Shown piece by piece: positions 55,733-64,000 of a stretch of 64,000 nt of DNA; the first letter of the stretch is position 1; the number at the start of each line of letters is the position of its first letter. Origin of the DNA: Paludibaculum fermentans (lineage in GTDB: Bacteria; Acidobacteriota; Terriglobia; Bryobacterales; Bryobacteraceae). The stretch spans positions 1,240,001 to 1,304,000 of the forward strand of contig NZ_CP063849.1 of the NCBI RefSeq assembly GCF_015277775.1, written 5' to 3'. Both the position numbers and the translations under genes were made by a program. The notes beneath the pieces were generated by a model. That model did no database searches, was not told the DNA's origin, and saw nothing but the letters and a program-made list of their open reading frames with translations.

Positions 55733-56673
55733 TCCCCAGGCTGATCGTTACTTCGTTTCTTCCAGCGATAGGCGGTCTTGGAGTTTTTCCAGAAATACTT
55801 CGCGGCGGCTTCCGGGCCCTTCTTGCGGAAGTAATCGTCCACGATCCGGAACACCTGCGGGTATTCGGCCCAATGATCGCTATTGGGCCAGTCGCTGCCG
55901 TAGACCAGGCGGTCCTCGCCAAACTGCGCCCACAGTTCGTCGAGGCGCGGTTTGTAGAAGGCCGGATCCGTGGGGACCTTGCTGTCGACGCGGCGCAGAA
56001 CGCTGGATACCTTTACGAAGACCTGGGGCCGCTGGGTGAGTTGCCGGACCGTTGCGTCGTACGCGCGGCGCTCCGCCGGTTTAGTGGGGCTGGCGAGTTG
56101 CGGCAGGTGATCGAGCATGACGCGCAGGTTCGGTACTGCGTCGGTGAGTCTGACGACATCGGCGAGCAGGGCGGGGGTCGGATTGGCGGTGTCGAGGATC
56201 AGGCCGGCGGCGGCCAGGCTTTTTACACCTGCAACGAAGTCCGGTTTCGCGAGAGAGGCGCCGAGATCGCGCGACCAGAGGTTGCCGTAGCGGATGCCGA
56301 GGAAGAGCGGGTTCCTGAGGTAAGTCTGCAGAGTGTGCGCGAAGCCGGGCTCGGCCGGCTCGAGGTTGCCAATGGTGCCGACGAACAGTGGTTCGTCCTG
56401 AATGGTCTCAAGAACCCAGTCGTTGTCCTCCCGCCGCGGGCTGGCTTCCACTTCAATGGCGCCTCGAATGCCGAAGGGTGTGGCAACGGCGCGGTAGCGG
56501 TCAGGCAGGGCGGGCTTATAGAGTGCCGTGTCGTCCTTGGCCGGCCAGGGGATACCGCCTGGACGGCGCGGATCGAACAGGTGCACGTGCGTGTCGATGA
56601 TCGGGATGGACTGGGGCTGGGCGGGCAAGGTCTGCATCGTTGCGGCGGCGCCAAGGAACTGCCTGCGGTTCAT
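55729..56673 (-). CDS. Amidohydrolase family 2 protein (lactonase-like)
   Basis: 314-residue TIM-barrel hydrolase like L-fuconolactonase and related sugar lactonases. It starts with an export-type leader ('MNRRQFLGAAATMQTLPAQ', Tat-like). Metal ligands: 'IIDTHVHLFDPRRPGGIPWP' (HxH), 'LRVMLDHLPQLASPT' and 'RLVYGSDWPNSDHW' (Asp). Predicted to hydrolyse a sugar lactone or similar. It is the first gene of the minus-strand trio ending at 52842, and is possibly linked to uronate or deoxysugar use. Confidence 0.85.
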   Translation of the reverse strand: MNRRQFLGAAATMQTLPAQPQSIPIIDTHVHLFDPRRPGGIPWPAKDDTALYKPALPDRYRAVATPFGIRGAIEVEASPRREDNDWVLETIQDEPLFVGTIGNLEPAEPGFAHTLQTYLRNPLFLGIRYGNLWSRDLGASLAKPDFVAGVKSLAAAGLILDTANPTPALLADVVRLTDAVPNLRVMLDHLPQLASPTKPAERRAYDATVRQLTQRPQVFVKVSSVLRRVDSKVPTDPAFYKPRLDELWAQFGEDRLVYGSDWPNSDHWAEYPQVFRIVDDYFRKKGPEAAAKYFWKNSKTAYRWKKRSNDQPGD

Positions 56674-56697
56674 CGTCGCATTGTATCGCGCGGATAC

Positions 56698-57336
56698 TTA
56701 ACGCTTGACGATGACTTCCTGCAGGTTCTCGCGCGTGAGGAAGAACTTGACTGCCGCGAACTGATGGAAGAAGCGTTCGATGGAGCGAGTCGTGTAGAGC
56801 TCTATGGTGCGGGCCGATTCGCGCGGCATGAACATCAGGTGTTTGGCATCGATGATGCGGCAGGAGTGCGGTTTGGCCGCCGGGCCGCCCGATTCCGGAT
56901 GGAAGAAGGCCAGCAGGAAGGAATCCGGGGCGAGGATGCGGTAGAGGCGGTCCAGCACGGCCTGGGCGATGGGGTTCGGCAGAAACTGGAGCACGTCCCA
57001 GACGAGCGCGCCGTCAGAGGACTGATCGGGGAAGTCGAAGGTCTGGTCGATGAACTGCGCGATGCGGTGCGAGTCGAAGTGTTTGTTTGCGAACTCCTGC
57101 TTGGTGAAGAAGGAATCGCAGGCCTTCACGATATCTTCGGCGTATAAGCGGTGGCCCAGGCCAGTCACGAAATCGAGATTGGCCTGGTTCAGTCCGCCGA
57201 GATCGAGGATCTGGAGCCCTTCCTGCGTGCGCAGGAGATTAGTCAGGCTTTCCAGGGCGTAAGATCGCCGCGCTCCTGCCGGAACATTCGAAGAGGAGGT
57301 AGTGCTGGAAGATGGCGGCTGAGGGCGCCAGTTCAT
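56698..57336 (-). CDS. Class I SAM-dependent methyltransferase-like protein
   Basis: 212-residue protein with a methyltransferase-like fold: motif I 'LQILDLGGLNQANLDFVTGLG', acidic post-I 'LYAEDIVKACDSFF', motif IV/V 'FDFPDQSSDGALVWDVLQFLPNPIAQAVLDRLYRILAPDSFLLAFFH'. The SAM loop (DLGG.NQ) is slightly atypical. The C-terminus 'TRSIERFFHQFAAVKFFLTRENLQEVIVKR' is typical of small methyltransferases that act on unknown acceptors. Its start overlaps the bactofilin stop by four bases, so it may modify a bactofilin-associated component. Confidence 0.75.
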   Translation of the reverse strand: MNWRPQPPSSSTTSSSNVPAGARRSYALESLTNLLRTQEGLQILDLGGLNQANLDFVTGLGHRLYAEDIVKACDSFFTKQEFANKHFDSHRIAQFIDQTFDFPDQSSDGALVWDVLQFLPNPIAQAVLDRLYRILAPDSFLLAFFHPESGGPAAKPHSCRIIDAKHLMFMPRESARTIELYTTRSIERFFHQFAAVKFFLTRENLQEVIVKR

Positions 57337-57884
57337 CCGCGCTTGATCTCCGGTTTGGTTTCAGGCGCGGCCTGCGCATCCACAATGGGCGGCGCGGGCT
57401 GTTGGGGTTTGGGTGCGGGCTTGGGCGTATCGATGCGGATGGTTTCGACGTTGCCCTTGAAGTAGGCTTCGTCCTCGATGACGGGCCGCTGGGCTTTGAG
57501 ATCGCCAATCACGCGCGCGCCCTTTTTGATCTCGACGCGTTCGCTGGCTTCCATATTGCCCTGCACGGTGCCGACAACCACGATCTCGCGGGCGCGGATT
57601 CCACCCTGCACATGGCCGGTGGCGCCTACAGTGAGCCGGTTCTCCGGCAAGTCGACGTTGCCATCCAGGCGCCCGTCGATGACAAGGTCTTCCTTGCCCT
57701 GAATGTGCCCGTTGATCACGAGGCTCTTGCCGATGGAGGCGGTCACCCGGGCGGAACCGTATTCGGTTTGCCGCGTGGGATAGGCGCTCACCGGAATCGC
57801 CTCTCTGCTTTGCTCCGATGCAGAGGGCGCCGGCGACGAAGGCCGGTACTGGATGTCTTCTTCCTTTTTATTGCGGTTCCACAT
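57333..57884 (-). CDS. Bactofilin (polymer-forming cytoskeletal protein)
   Basis: 183 residues from ATG 57884, ten bases after AGGAG. One bactofilin beta-helix (DUF583) spans about 45-130: 'IGKSLVINGHIQGKEDLVIDGRLDGNVDLPENRLTVGATGHVQGGI', 'GTVQGNMEASERVEIKKGARVIGDLK'. Proline-rich tails flank it on both sides ('PKPAPKPQQPAPP'), typical of these polymers. It self-assembles at the membrane and organises cell shape or envelope machines. The methyltransferase follows with an ATGA overlap. The GAF gene is divergent. Confidence 0.9.
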   Translation of the reverse strand: MWNRNKKEEDIQYRPSSPAPSASEQSREAIPVSAYPTRQTEYGSARVTASIGKSLVINGHIQGKEDLVIDGRLDGNVDLPENRLTVGATGHVQGGIRAREIVVVGTVQGNMEASERVEIKKGARVIGDLKAQRPVIEDEAYFKGNVETIRIDTPKPAPKPQQPAPPIVDAQAAPETKPEIKRG

Positions 57885-57999
57885 GTGTAACAGTCTCCTG
57901 TGTCCTTGGACCCCCAAGGCTGCAGCCGCAAATAGCGGCATAAATTGCTAAGGCCTGCCGGATTGTTCCTATGGTAGAGGTCCAAAGGCGGGAAACGCA

Positions 58000-58668
58000 A
58001 TGCCCATCCAGGGGGTGGAAGCATCCGGGACCGTGAATTGGCATAATGGCAGCGTGTCAAAAGCGAAGGATCTGGAAGCGAGACTCGAACGGCTTGAGCA
58101 GCAGTTGGGCGTCTACCAGCGGGTAAGCCGTCTGATGGTGCGCGAATTGAGCCTGGCCGATACTCTGCAAGCCATCGTCAAGCTGGTCCACGATTTCACA
58201 GACTGTGATTCGTGCCTGCTGTATCTTCTGGACCGCGAAGAACTTGTTCTCTGCGCTACCTCCAGCCCGCATCCGTCGCAGATCGGAACGGTACGCTTGA
58301 AACTCAGCGAGGGTCTGACGGGGTGGGTCGCCCGCGAGCGCAAGTTGCTGGCTCTCGGCATGGAAGCCTATAAGGACGCTCGGTTTAAGGCGTTCTCGGA
58401 ACTGCCGGAGGACACCTACGAGTCGTTTCTTTCTTCTCCGGTGATTGCCCGAAATCGAGTAGTGGGCGTGATCAACGTGCAGCACCGCACCCCGCACCGC
58501 CACACGGGCGCGGAGATGGAACTGCTTACGACAATTGGAGAACAGGTGGGGTGTCTGCTGGTGCTGGCGCGAATGTCGCCCAGCGCCATTGAAGATGCAA
58601 ACCACGTGGAACTGGTCCGCTCTCATGGGCACATTGCACGGCGGGGGGAAGATGAAGAGAAAGGTTGA
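58000..58668 (+). CDS. GAF domain protein
   Basis: 222 residues from ATG 58000 (GTG 58054 is an alternative). A short coiled helix ('DLEARLERLEQQLGVYQRVSRLMVRE') leads into a single GAF domain: 'LADTLQAIVKLVHDFTDCDSCLLYLLDREELVLCATSSPHP', 'GTVRLKLSEGLTGWVARERKLLAL', 'SSPVIARNRVVGVINVQHRTPHRHTGAEMELLTTIGEQVG'. No kinase or cyclase part is present, so it is a stand-alone sensory domain, perhaps a redox or small-ligand switch. Its end overlaps the next gene's start by 17 bases. Confidence 0.85.
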   Translation: MPIQGVEASGTVNWHNGSVSKAKDLEARLERLEQQLGVYQRVSRLMVRELSLADTLQAIVKLVHDFTDCDSCLLYLLDREELVLCATSSPHPSQIGTVRLKLSEGLTGWVARERKLLALGMEAYKDARFKAFSELPEDTYESFLSSPVIARNRVVGVINVQHRTPHRHTGAEMELLTTIGEQVGCLLVLARMSPSAIEDANHVELVRSHGHIARRGEDEEKG

Positions 58669-59923
58669 AGACCTCTCCCAGGCGAGCCGCCGGGCTTTCC
58701 TGGCGGGGGCCTGTGGATTCGGGATCGCGGCCGGCCAGGAGCCCAAGGCGCCGCCCAAGGCCGAGGCGAAAAAGGGGCCCGGTGATGTCGCGGAGGGCAT
58801 GTACTCCGCGCGGCCGGGTGAACTGCCCGCGGGCCACATTGCGCGGGCCGACGCATCCACCAAACCTTACGGCGGCATGCGCTGGCGCATGCAGTATCAA
58901 TTCGACCAGGATGATACCGATGTTGTCCTGAACGACCTGCGCTTCGCTTCCGCGGAACGCGGCATCGCCGTGGGCGGCATGGTGCGCAAGGGCAGGGATG
59001 AGAACTTTGCACTGGTCACCCGGGACGGAGGCCTGCACTGGACACAGGTCAAAATGAAGGACCTGCCCTACTCGCTGTTCCTTCTGGACGAGTCCAGGTA
59101 CTTTTGCGTCTGCCAGGGTTCGCTCTGGTATTCAAACGAGAGCGGAGTCAGTTGGGAGAAGCGCAAGCTGCCCAAGGCCAAGAAGGGCTCCGAGGTGGCG
59201 CGGGTCCACTTTATTGACGATAAAAATGGCTGGGCCTTTGGGGCGGGGTTGGCCGTTTACCGTACTGTTGACGGAGGAATGAGCTGGACGGAAGTGCCCG
59301 AGGCGAACGAACTGAAGCTCAAGCCGGAGAATACGGAATGGGCCTGGATGAACTGGATCGGGCCGAAGACCGGAATCCTGGTGGGCACATCTTCGGCGCC
59401 TCCGCCGGAAGGCTCCCGGCTGCCGGATTGGATGATTCCGGAGCGCGCCATGCGCAGGCGGGCGATTCCCGGCTCCACGATTGTGTTGGAGACCCGGGAC
59501 AGCGGCGCGACCTGGAAGGGGTCGATGGTGTCGTCCTTCGGCCATGTGGTGCGGATGCGGGGCGGCCTTCAGGCTATGACGCTCTTTCAATACGGCGAGA
59601 GCATGGACTTCTCCTCCGAAGTCTATGTGGTGAATCTGCGTGGCGGCTCAAACCGGCCGTACTTCCGGCGCAAGGATGTTTTCGTCTATGATGCGGTGCC
59701 GTTGGCACAGGGCGGCTCCCTGGTGGCCGCCATCGAAACCCGCGGCCGCATGCGCACCAGCCCGATCCCCGGCAAGTTGCGCATCTTCCAGGATACGGGT
59801 TCGGAATGGCGCGAGATGCGTGTAGACTACCACGCGTCTGGAGTCCGCGCGGTGCTGGCCTATGTCGACGACAATCACATTTGGGCCGCTACCAGCGAGG
59901 GGGTGATTCTGAAGCTCGGCTAG
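58652..59923 (+). CDS. YCF48/BNR-like exported protein
   Basis: 423 residues from ATG 58652, behind GGGGGGAAG. The leader has a Tat-like pattern ('SRRAFLAGACGFGIA'). The rest is a beta-propeller of the YCF48 or BNR type: 'TRDGGLHWTQVKMKDLP', 'GWAFGAGLAVYRTVDGGMSWTEV' and 'LETRDSGATWKGSM' are repeat signatures, 'RPYFRRKDVFVYDAVPLAQGGSL' comes later. Propellers of this kind often help assemble membrane complexes, or bind polysaccharide. No specific function can be given. Co-directional with the GAF gene. Confidence 0.75.
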   Translation: MKRKVEDLSQASRRAFLAGACGFGIAAGQEPKAPPKAEAKKGPGDVAEGMYSARPGELPAGHIARADASTKPYGGMRWRMQYQFDQDDTDVVLNDLRFASAERGIAVGGMVRKGRDENFALVTRDGGLHWTQVKMKDLPYSLFLLDESRYFCVCQGSLWYSNESGVSWEKRKLPKAKKGSEVARVHFIDDKNGWAFGAGLAVYRTVDGGMSWTEVPEANELKLKPENTEWAWMNWIGPKTGILVGTSSAPPPEGSRLPDWMIPERAMRRRAIPGSTIVLETRDSGATWKGSMVSSFGHVVRMRGGLQAMTLFQYGESMDFSSEVYVVNLRGGSNRPYFRRKDVFVYDAVPLAQGGSLVAAIETRGRMRTSPIPGKLRIFQDTGSEWREMRVDYHASGVRAVLAYVDDNHIWAATSEGVILKLG

Positions 59924-59938
59924 TGGTAGTCTTTCGGA

Positions 59939-60856
59939 ATGTCACTGTCTCGCCGAAGCCTGCTCAGCGCCAGCGCCGCTGCCCTGGCTGCCGCTCCAGC
60001 GCACGTCGCCGCTCAGTCCAAAACGCAGCGCCGCATCCAGCTCGCTGTCTCCACTTATTCCTACTGGCACTTCAACCCCACGAAGTACCCGATCGAAGAT
60101 GTGATCGAAGACGCTGCCCGGCTGGGCTTCGATGGCGTCGAGATCCTGCATCGCCAGATGACCGACGAGTCCCCCGCCTACATCAACGGTCTTAAGAAGC
60201 GCGCCTTCACGTTGGGTTTGAGCATGCCCATGCTCTCCATCCACCAGGACTTCGTTTCGCCGGCCGCCGACGAACGCGCGAAGATGATCGACCACACGGT
60301 CCGTTGCCTGGAACTCGCCGCCCGCATGGGCATCCCCTGCGTACGGCTGAATTCGGGGCGGTGGAAGACGATTCCGGATTTTAATGACCTGATGAAGGTG
60401 AAAGGCGACGAACCGCCACTGCCCGGCTACAAACTGGAGGACGCCATCGGCTGGTGCGTGTCGTCGATTGAGAAGTGCCTGCCAACCTGCGAGAAGCTGG
60501 GTGTCATGCTCGCCCTGGAGAATCATTGGGGCCTGACCACCAGCCTGGACAACCTGCTGAACATCCACCAGAAGGTGAACTCACCCTGGCTCGGCATCAA
60601 CATGGATACGGGCAACTATCCGGGTGATGCGTACGCGGGCATTGAGCGGCTGGCTCCGCACGCGACCATCGTTCAAGCCAAGACTTACTATGGCGGCGGC
60701 GAGTGGTACACGCTCGACCTCGACTACAAACGCATTGCCGGCATTCTGCGCAAGGCCAACTACAACGGTTGGGTGAGCCTGGAGATGGAAGGCAAGGAAA
60801 CTCCGAAGACAGCGGTAGCCAAGAGCTACGAAGTGCTGCGCCAAGCGTTTTCCTAA
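59939..60856 (+). CDS. Sugar phosphate isomerase/epimerase-like protein (xylose isomerase-type barrel)
   Basis: 305 residues with a Tat-type leader (MSLSRRSLLSASAAALAAAPAHVAAQ). The AP-endonuclease-2/xylose isomerase TIM barrel is typical of inosose isomerases and related enzymes: 'LAVSTYSYWHFNPTKYPIEDVIEDAARLGFDGVEIL', 'PMLSIHQDFVSP', 'RMGIPCVRLNSGRWKT', 'GVMLALENHWGLTTSLDNL', 'WLGINMDTGNYPGDAYAGI', 'VSLEMEGKETPKTAV'. His and Glu metal ligands fit the family. It probably acts on a periplasmic sugar derivative. A terminator follows. Confidence 0.85.
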   Translation: MSLSRRSLLSASAAALAAAPAHVAAQSKTQRRIQLAVSTYSYWHFNPTKYPIEDVIEDAARLGFDGVEILHRQMTDESPAYINGLKKRAFTLGLSMPMLSIHQDFVSPAADERAKMIDHTVRCLELAARMGIPCVRLNSGRWKTIPDFNDLMKVKGDEPPLPGYKLEDAIGWCVSSIEKCLPTCEKLGVMLALENHWGLTTSLDNLLNIHQKVNSPWLGINMDTGNYPGDAYAGIERLAPHATIVQAKTYYGGGEWYTLDLDYKRIAGILRKANYNGWVSLEMEGKETPKTAVAKSYEVLRQAFS

Positions 60857-60862
60857 ACTTGG

Positions 60863-60894
60863 GGCTCGCTCGCAAGGGCGAGCCTTCATTTCTT
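60863..60894 (+). terminator. Rho-independent terminator after isomerase-like gene
   Basis: Seven-base stem GGCTCGC/GCGAGCC (60863-60869 and 60878-60884) with an eight-base loop, then TTCATTTCTT. It ends the GAF/YCF48/isomerase transcript. The remaining ~160 bases to the next gene hold no clear feature. Confidence 0.7.
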
Positions 60895-61057
60895 CGCGGC
60901 GTTGCCTCTGACTAGGGCGCGCCTTCGGCCAGTCTGGTTACCCAAGCCTCGCAAGTGTTGAGAATTCCCACAGGACATCAAGGTCTGATATTCTGAAGGA
61001 GACAGAGACCGCGCGAGGGTCATTTGGCGGTAAAACTGTCATAGAAGGTAATCATAC

Positions 61058-62569
61058 ATGCCTAAGACGATCGAAGTGACCGAGCTCATTCTGAGGGACG
61101 CGCATCAGAGCCTGATGGCGACCCGCATGGCGATGGAGGACATGGTTCCTGCGTGCGAAGACATCGACAAGGCCGGGTACTGGTCAGTTGAGTGTTGGGG
61201 CGGGGCCACGTTTGACTCCTGCATCCGTTTTCTTAATGAAGATCCCTGGGATCGCCTCCGCAAATTCCGCAAGCTTTTACCGAATTCCCGCCTGCAAATG
61301 CTGCTGCGCGGTCAGAATCTGTTGGGTTATCGCCACTACGAAGACGAGGTGGTCGACCGCTTTGTAGACAAGGCCGCCGAGAACGGCATGGACGTCTTCC
61401 GCGTGTTTGACGCGCTGAATGACATTCGCAATGTCCGCCAGGCCATCAAGGCCGTCAAGAAGGCCGGCAAACACGCACAGGGCACCATCTGTTACACCGT
61501 GAGCCCCCTGCATACTGTCACCGGGTATGTAGAGATGGCCGAACAGTTGGTCGACCTCGGGTGCGACTCCATCTGTATCAAAGACATGGCCGCGCTGCTG
61601 AAGCCGCAACCGGCCTACGACATCGTCAAGGCGATCAAGGAAGCCTGCGGCGAAGAGCTGCGGATCCATGTGCATGTGCATGCAACCACGGGCGTTACGA
61701 TGGTCAGCCTGATGAAGGCGATCGAAGCGGGCGCCGATTGCGTCGATACCGCCATCTCGAGCCTCAGCCTGGGACCGGGCCACAACCCTACCGAGAGCTT
61801 GGTGGAGATGCTGGAAGGCACTCCGTACGTCACGAAACTGGATAAGAGCCGCCTGTTGAAGGTGAAGGAGTACTTCGCCGGCATCCGGCCGCGCTACAAA
61901 GAGTACTTGTCCAACATCACGGGCGTCGAAACCGAAATCTTTGACAGCCAGATCCCGGGCGGCATGATCTCCAACATGGAGAGCCAGTTGAAGCAGCAGG
62001 GTGCGGCGGACCGCCTGAAGGAAGTGCTGTGCGAGGTCCCGCGGGTCCGCAAGGACGCCGGCTATCCCCCGCTGGTCACGCCTTCCAGCCAAATCGTTGG
62101 AACGCAAGCTGTTTTCAACGTCATGATGGGCCGCTACAAGGTTCTGACGGGCGAGTTTGCTGACCTGATGCTGGGCTACTACGGCACCACGCTGGGACAG
62201 CGCGACCCCGAAGTCATCAACCTGGCCCACAAACAGGCCAGGAAGAATCCCATCACCTGCCGGCCGGCCGACCTGCTGAAGCCGGAATGGGACCAGCTCC
62301 GCTCCTCGGGTCTCGCGTTGAAGGGCTGCAACGGCTCCGATGAAGATGTCCTGACCTACGCCATGTTCCCCCAAGTGGCGCCTAAGTTCTTTTCCACCAG
62401 ACAGGAGGGTCCGAAGAACCTCGGTAAGGACCCCTCGGCCAAGCCAGCCGCCGCTCCGGCGCCCGGCGGAAACGCCGAGACCGGCAAGGGGCCGGTGATG
62501 TCCACCATCTCCTATGACGTCAAGCTGAACGGCAAGACGCACAAGGTGACGGTGGCGCCTTCCGCCTGA
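61058..62569 (+). CDS. Methylmalonyl-CoA carboxytransferase 5S subunit-like (carboxyltransferase)
   Basis: 503-residue homologue of the 5S transcarboxylase and of the oxaloacetate decarboxylase/pyruvate carboxylase carboxyltransferase domain. It moves CO2 between oxaloacetate/pyruvate and biotin. Active-site motifs: 'TELILRDAHQSLMATRM' (metal Asp), 'YWSVECWGGATFDSCIRFLNEDPW', 'DSICIKDMAALLKP' with the carboxylated-Lys type residue, 'RIHVHVHATTGVTMVSL' (metal His pair). The last ~30 residues ('MSTISYDVKLNGKTHKVTVAPSA') resemble the start of a biotin-carrier domain but lack the biotinyl Lys. ATG 61058. The 12S subunit gene follows. Confidence 0.92.
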   Translation: MPKTIEVTELILRDAHQSLMATRMAMEDMVPACEDIDKAGYWSVECWGGATFDSCIRFLNEDPWDRLRKFRKLLPNSRLQMLLRGQNLLGYRHYEDEVVDRFVDKAAENGMDVFRVFDALNDIRNVRQAIKAVKKAGKHAQGTICYTVSPLHTVTGYVEMAEQLVDLGCDSICIKDMAALLKPQPAYDIVKAIKEACGEELRIHVHVHATTGVTMVSLMKAIEAGADCVDTAISSLSLGPGHNPTESLVEMLEGTPYVTKLDKSRLLKVKEYFAGIRPRYKEYLSNITGVETEIFDSQIPGGMISNMESQLKQQGAADRLKEVLCEVPRVRKDAGYPPLVTPSSQIVGTQAVFNVMMGRYKVLTGEFADLMLGYYGTTLGQRDPEVINLAHKQARKNPITCRPADLLKPEWDQLRSSGLALKGCNGSDEDVLTYAMFPQVAPKFFSTRQEGPKNLGKDPSAKPAAAPAPGGNAETGKGPVMSTISYDVKLNGKTHKVTVAPSA

Positions 62570-62669
62570 AGCGGAAGTTGAGGTTCGATACGGCCCGGGC
62601 CGGGGCGCCAGTAACGGGAGTTCTCCGGCCTGGCAGGAATCTGGAAATTAAGAGTTTGAGGTAGGATTC

Positions 62670-64000
62670 ATGTCGATTAAATCGATGGATATTCGGGTTG
62701 AAGAACTTCGCAAGAAACGCGAGCAGGTGATGCTTGGCGGCGGCGCGGACAAGCTGGAAAAGCACCGTGCCAGTGGCAAAATGACGGCGCGGGAACGGGT
62801 GGACGGGCTGGTGGACAAGGGTTCGTTCATGGAGACCGGCCTGTTTGCGCAGCACCGTGCGACGCTGTTCGGAATGGCCGGAAAAGAGACGGCGGCCGAC
62901 GGTGTGATCACTGGTTCGGCGGCGATCCATGGGCGGCTGGTTCACGTGGCCAGCCAGGACTTCACGGTCCTGGGCGGCTCGGCCGGCGAACTGCACTCGA
63001 TCAAAGTGTCGGAAGCGATGATGCAGTCGCTGAAGACCGGCTCCCCCTTCGTTTTCATCAACGACTCAGGCGGAGCGCGTGTGCAGGAAGGGATCGACTC
63101 GCTCTCCGGCTACGGTAAGGTTTTTTATACCAACGTGATGCTGAGCGGCGCGGTGCCCCAGATCTCTCTCATCTGCGGACCCTGCGCCGGCGGCGCGGCC
63201 TACTCCCCGGCGCTGACCGACTTCATCATCCAGACACGCAAGGCGCAGATGTTCATCACCGGTCCGCAGGTCATCAAACAGGTGACCGGCGAGACGGTGA
63301 CGGCCGACGACCTGGGTGGACCCGACGCGCACATGGCGAAGTCGGGCGTGATTCACTTCATCGCCGAAGACGACAAAGACGCGCTGCTGCTGTGCCAGAA
63401 GCTGCTCAGCTTCCTGCCGTCGAACAACCTGGAAGATCCGCCCGAGATCCCGGGTGAGTATAGCTGCGAGCCGAATCCGGAACTGGCCGACATCGTGCCG
63501 GTGGACGGCAAGAAGGGCTACGACATCCGCGACGTGATCCTGCGGATCATCGACAACGGCGACTTCCTGGAAGTCCAGGCCGGCCACGCGCCGAATATCG
63601 TCATCGGCTTCGCCCGCATCTGCGGCCGCAGCATCGGCATCATTGCGAACCAGCCCGCGGTGCAGGCCGGTGTACTCGACATCGATGCCAGCAGCAAGGG
63701 TGCGCGCTTCATCCGCTTCTGCAACGCCTTCAACATCCCGTTGGTGACCCTGGTGGACGTGCCCGGCTTCCTGCCCGGCGTGCAGCAGGAATACGGCGGC
63801 ATCATCCGCCACGGCGCCAAGATGTTGTTCGCTTACTCCGCCGCGACGGTGCCCAAGATCACCGTCATCCTGCGCAAAGCCTACGGCGGTGCCTATCTCG
63901 CCATGTGCTGCAAGGACCTGGGCGCGGACCGCAGCTATGCCTGGCCCACCGCCGAGATCGCCGTCATGGGCGCTGAAGGCGCGGCCGAGATCGTCTTCCG
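62670..64000 (+). CDS. Carboxyltransferase beta subunit (12S/propionyl-CoA carboxylase beta), 3' end outside window
   Basis: The ATG at 62670 is open to base 64000 (about 443 residues), so the C-terminus is missing. Acyl-CoA carboxyltransferase, crotonase-like fold: 'GKMTARERVDGLVDKGSFME', 'VHVASQDFTVLGGSAGELHSIKVSEAM', 'PFVFINDSGGARVQEGIDSLSGYGKVF', 'LICGPCAGGAAYSPALTDFI' (oxyanion loop), 'VTLVDVPGFLPGVQQEYGGIIRHGAKMLFAYS', 'ILRKAYGGAYLAMCCKDLGADRSYAWPTAEIAVMGAEGAAEIVF'. It transfers CO2 to propionyl-CoA. With the 5S gene just upstream it forms a transcarboxylase; the biotin subunit is probably to the right. Confidence 0.94.
   Translation, partial: MSIKSMDIRVEELRKKREQVMLGGGADKLEKHRASGKMTARERVDGLVDKGSFMETGLFAQHRATLFGMAGKETAADGVITGSAAIHGRLVHVASQDFTVLGGSAGELHSIKVSEAMMQSLKTGSPFVFINDSGGARVQEGIDSLSGYGKVFYTNVMLSGAVPQISLICGPCAGGAAYSPALTDFIIQTRKAQMFITGPQVIKQVTGETVTADDLGGPDAHMAKSGVIHFIAEDDKDALLLCQKLLSFLPSNNLEDPPEIPGEYSCEPNPELADIVPVDGKKGYDIRDVILRIIDNGDFLEVQAGHAPNIVIGFARICGRSIGIIANQPAVQAGVLDIDASSKGARFIRFCNAFNIPLVTLVDVPGFLPGVQQEYGGIIRHGAKMLFAYSAATVPKITVILRKAYGGAYLAMCCKDLGADRSYAWPTAEIAVMGAEGAAEIVF

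Overview
The window looks like chromosome of an Acidobacteriota bacterium, probably near Solibacter/Bryobacter. This is inferred from the gene set, not from any marker-gene comparison. The set includes a GWxTD-domain protein, outer-membrane receptors with an N-terminal carboxypeptidase-regulatory domain, DUF1080 and alginate-lyase-type enzymes, many Tat or Sec exported catabolic enzymes, a PQQ dehydrogenase paired with a multihaem cytochrome, and methylmalonyl-CoA transcarboxylase subunits. GC content is high except in one small island.

Layout. 1-5.8 kb (minus): a cut-off GH28 polygalacturonase, an iron-type alcohol dehydrogenase, a small monooxygenase-fold protein, a large exported glycosidase-like protein and a TonB-type protein. 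5.9-8.1 kb (plus): a compact YcaO cassette, made of a small helical protein overlapping a fused E1-like/YcaO cyclodehydratase, behind a recognisable promoter. 8.1-13.9 kb (plus): truA, an exported GH2 beta-galactosidase, a lipoprotein galactose mutarotase, a terminator and an rnk-like gene. 13.99-15.95 kb: a decayed integrative element at tRNA-Arg(CCG), bounded by a perfect 47-bp duplication of the tRNA 3' half, with an integrase fossil and a PEP-CTERM-like cargo gene. 16-20.4 kb (minus): DUF1080 protein, two tandem thioredoxin-fold proteins, an HExxH protein and an MFS exporter. 20.5-22 kb (plus): a 46-residue basic protein and a glucarate-dehydratase-like enolase. 22-26.4 kb (minus): an outer-membrane beta-barrel protein, a GWxTD protein and a queuosine-precursor transporter. 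26.5-28.2 kb (plus): a Fic protein with an N-terminal winged-helix-like domain, preceded by four phased 24-bp repeats. 28.2-34.8 kb (minus): small exported protein, M24-like enzyme, alginate-lyase-like enzyme, two APC permeases and thiE.

34.9-45.2 kb: a polytopic membrane protein, a sialate O-acetylesterase-like enzyme, a bcp peroxiredoxin, and the arginine cluster argF-argH-argR. Two ARG boxes overlap the argF promoter. A TonB-dependent receptor and a GT39-like protein follow. 45.5-51 kb (plus): a channel-like membrane protein, a triple-haem cytochrome coupled to a PQQ dehydrogenase, and a SIR2-domain protein. 51-57.9 kb (minus): an AI-2E family transporter, a DUF4287/DUF5655 protein, a tightly overlapped secreted metalloprotease-like, TPR and amidohydrolase group, a methyltransferase and a bactofilin. 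58-64 kb (plus): a GAF protein, a YCF48-like protein, a sugar isomerase-like protein, then transcarboxylase 5S and a 12S subunit that runs off the right edge.

Much of the window fits plant- or biofilm-polysaccharide breakdown: pectin, beta-galactosides, uronates and acetylated sugars, taken up through TonB-dependent receptors. The most interesting accessory parts are the YcaO cassette, the Fic gene with its repeat array, the SIR2 protein and the tRNA-Arg island fossil.
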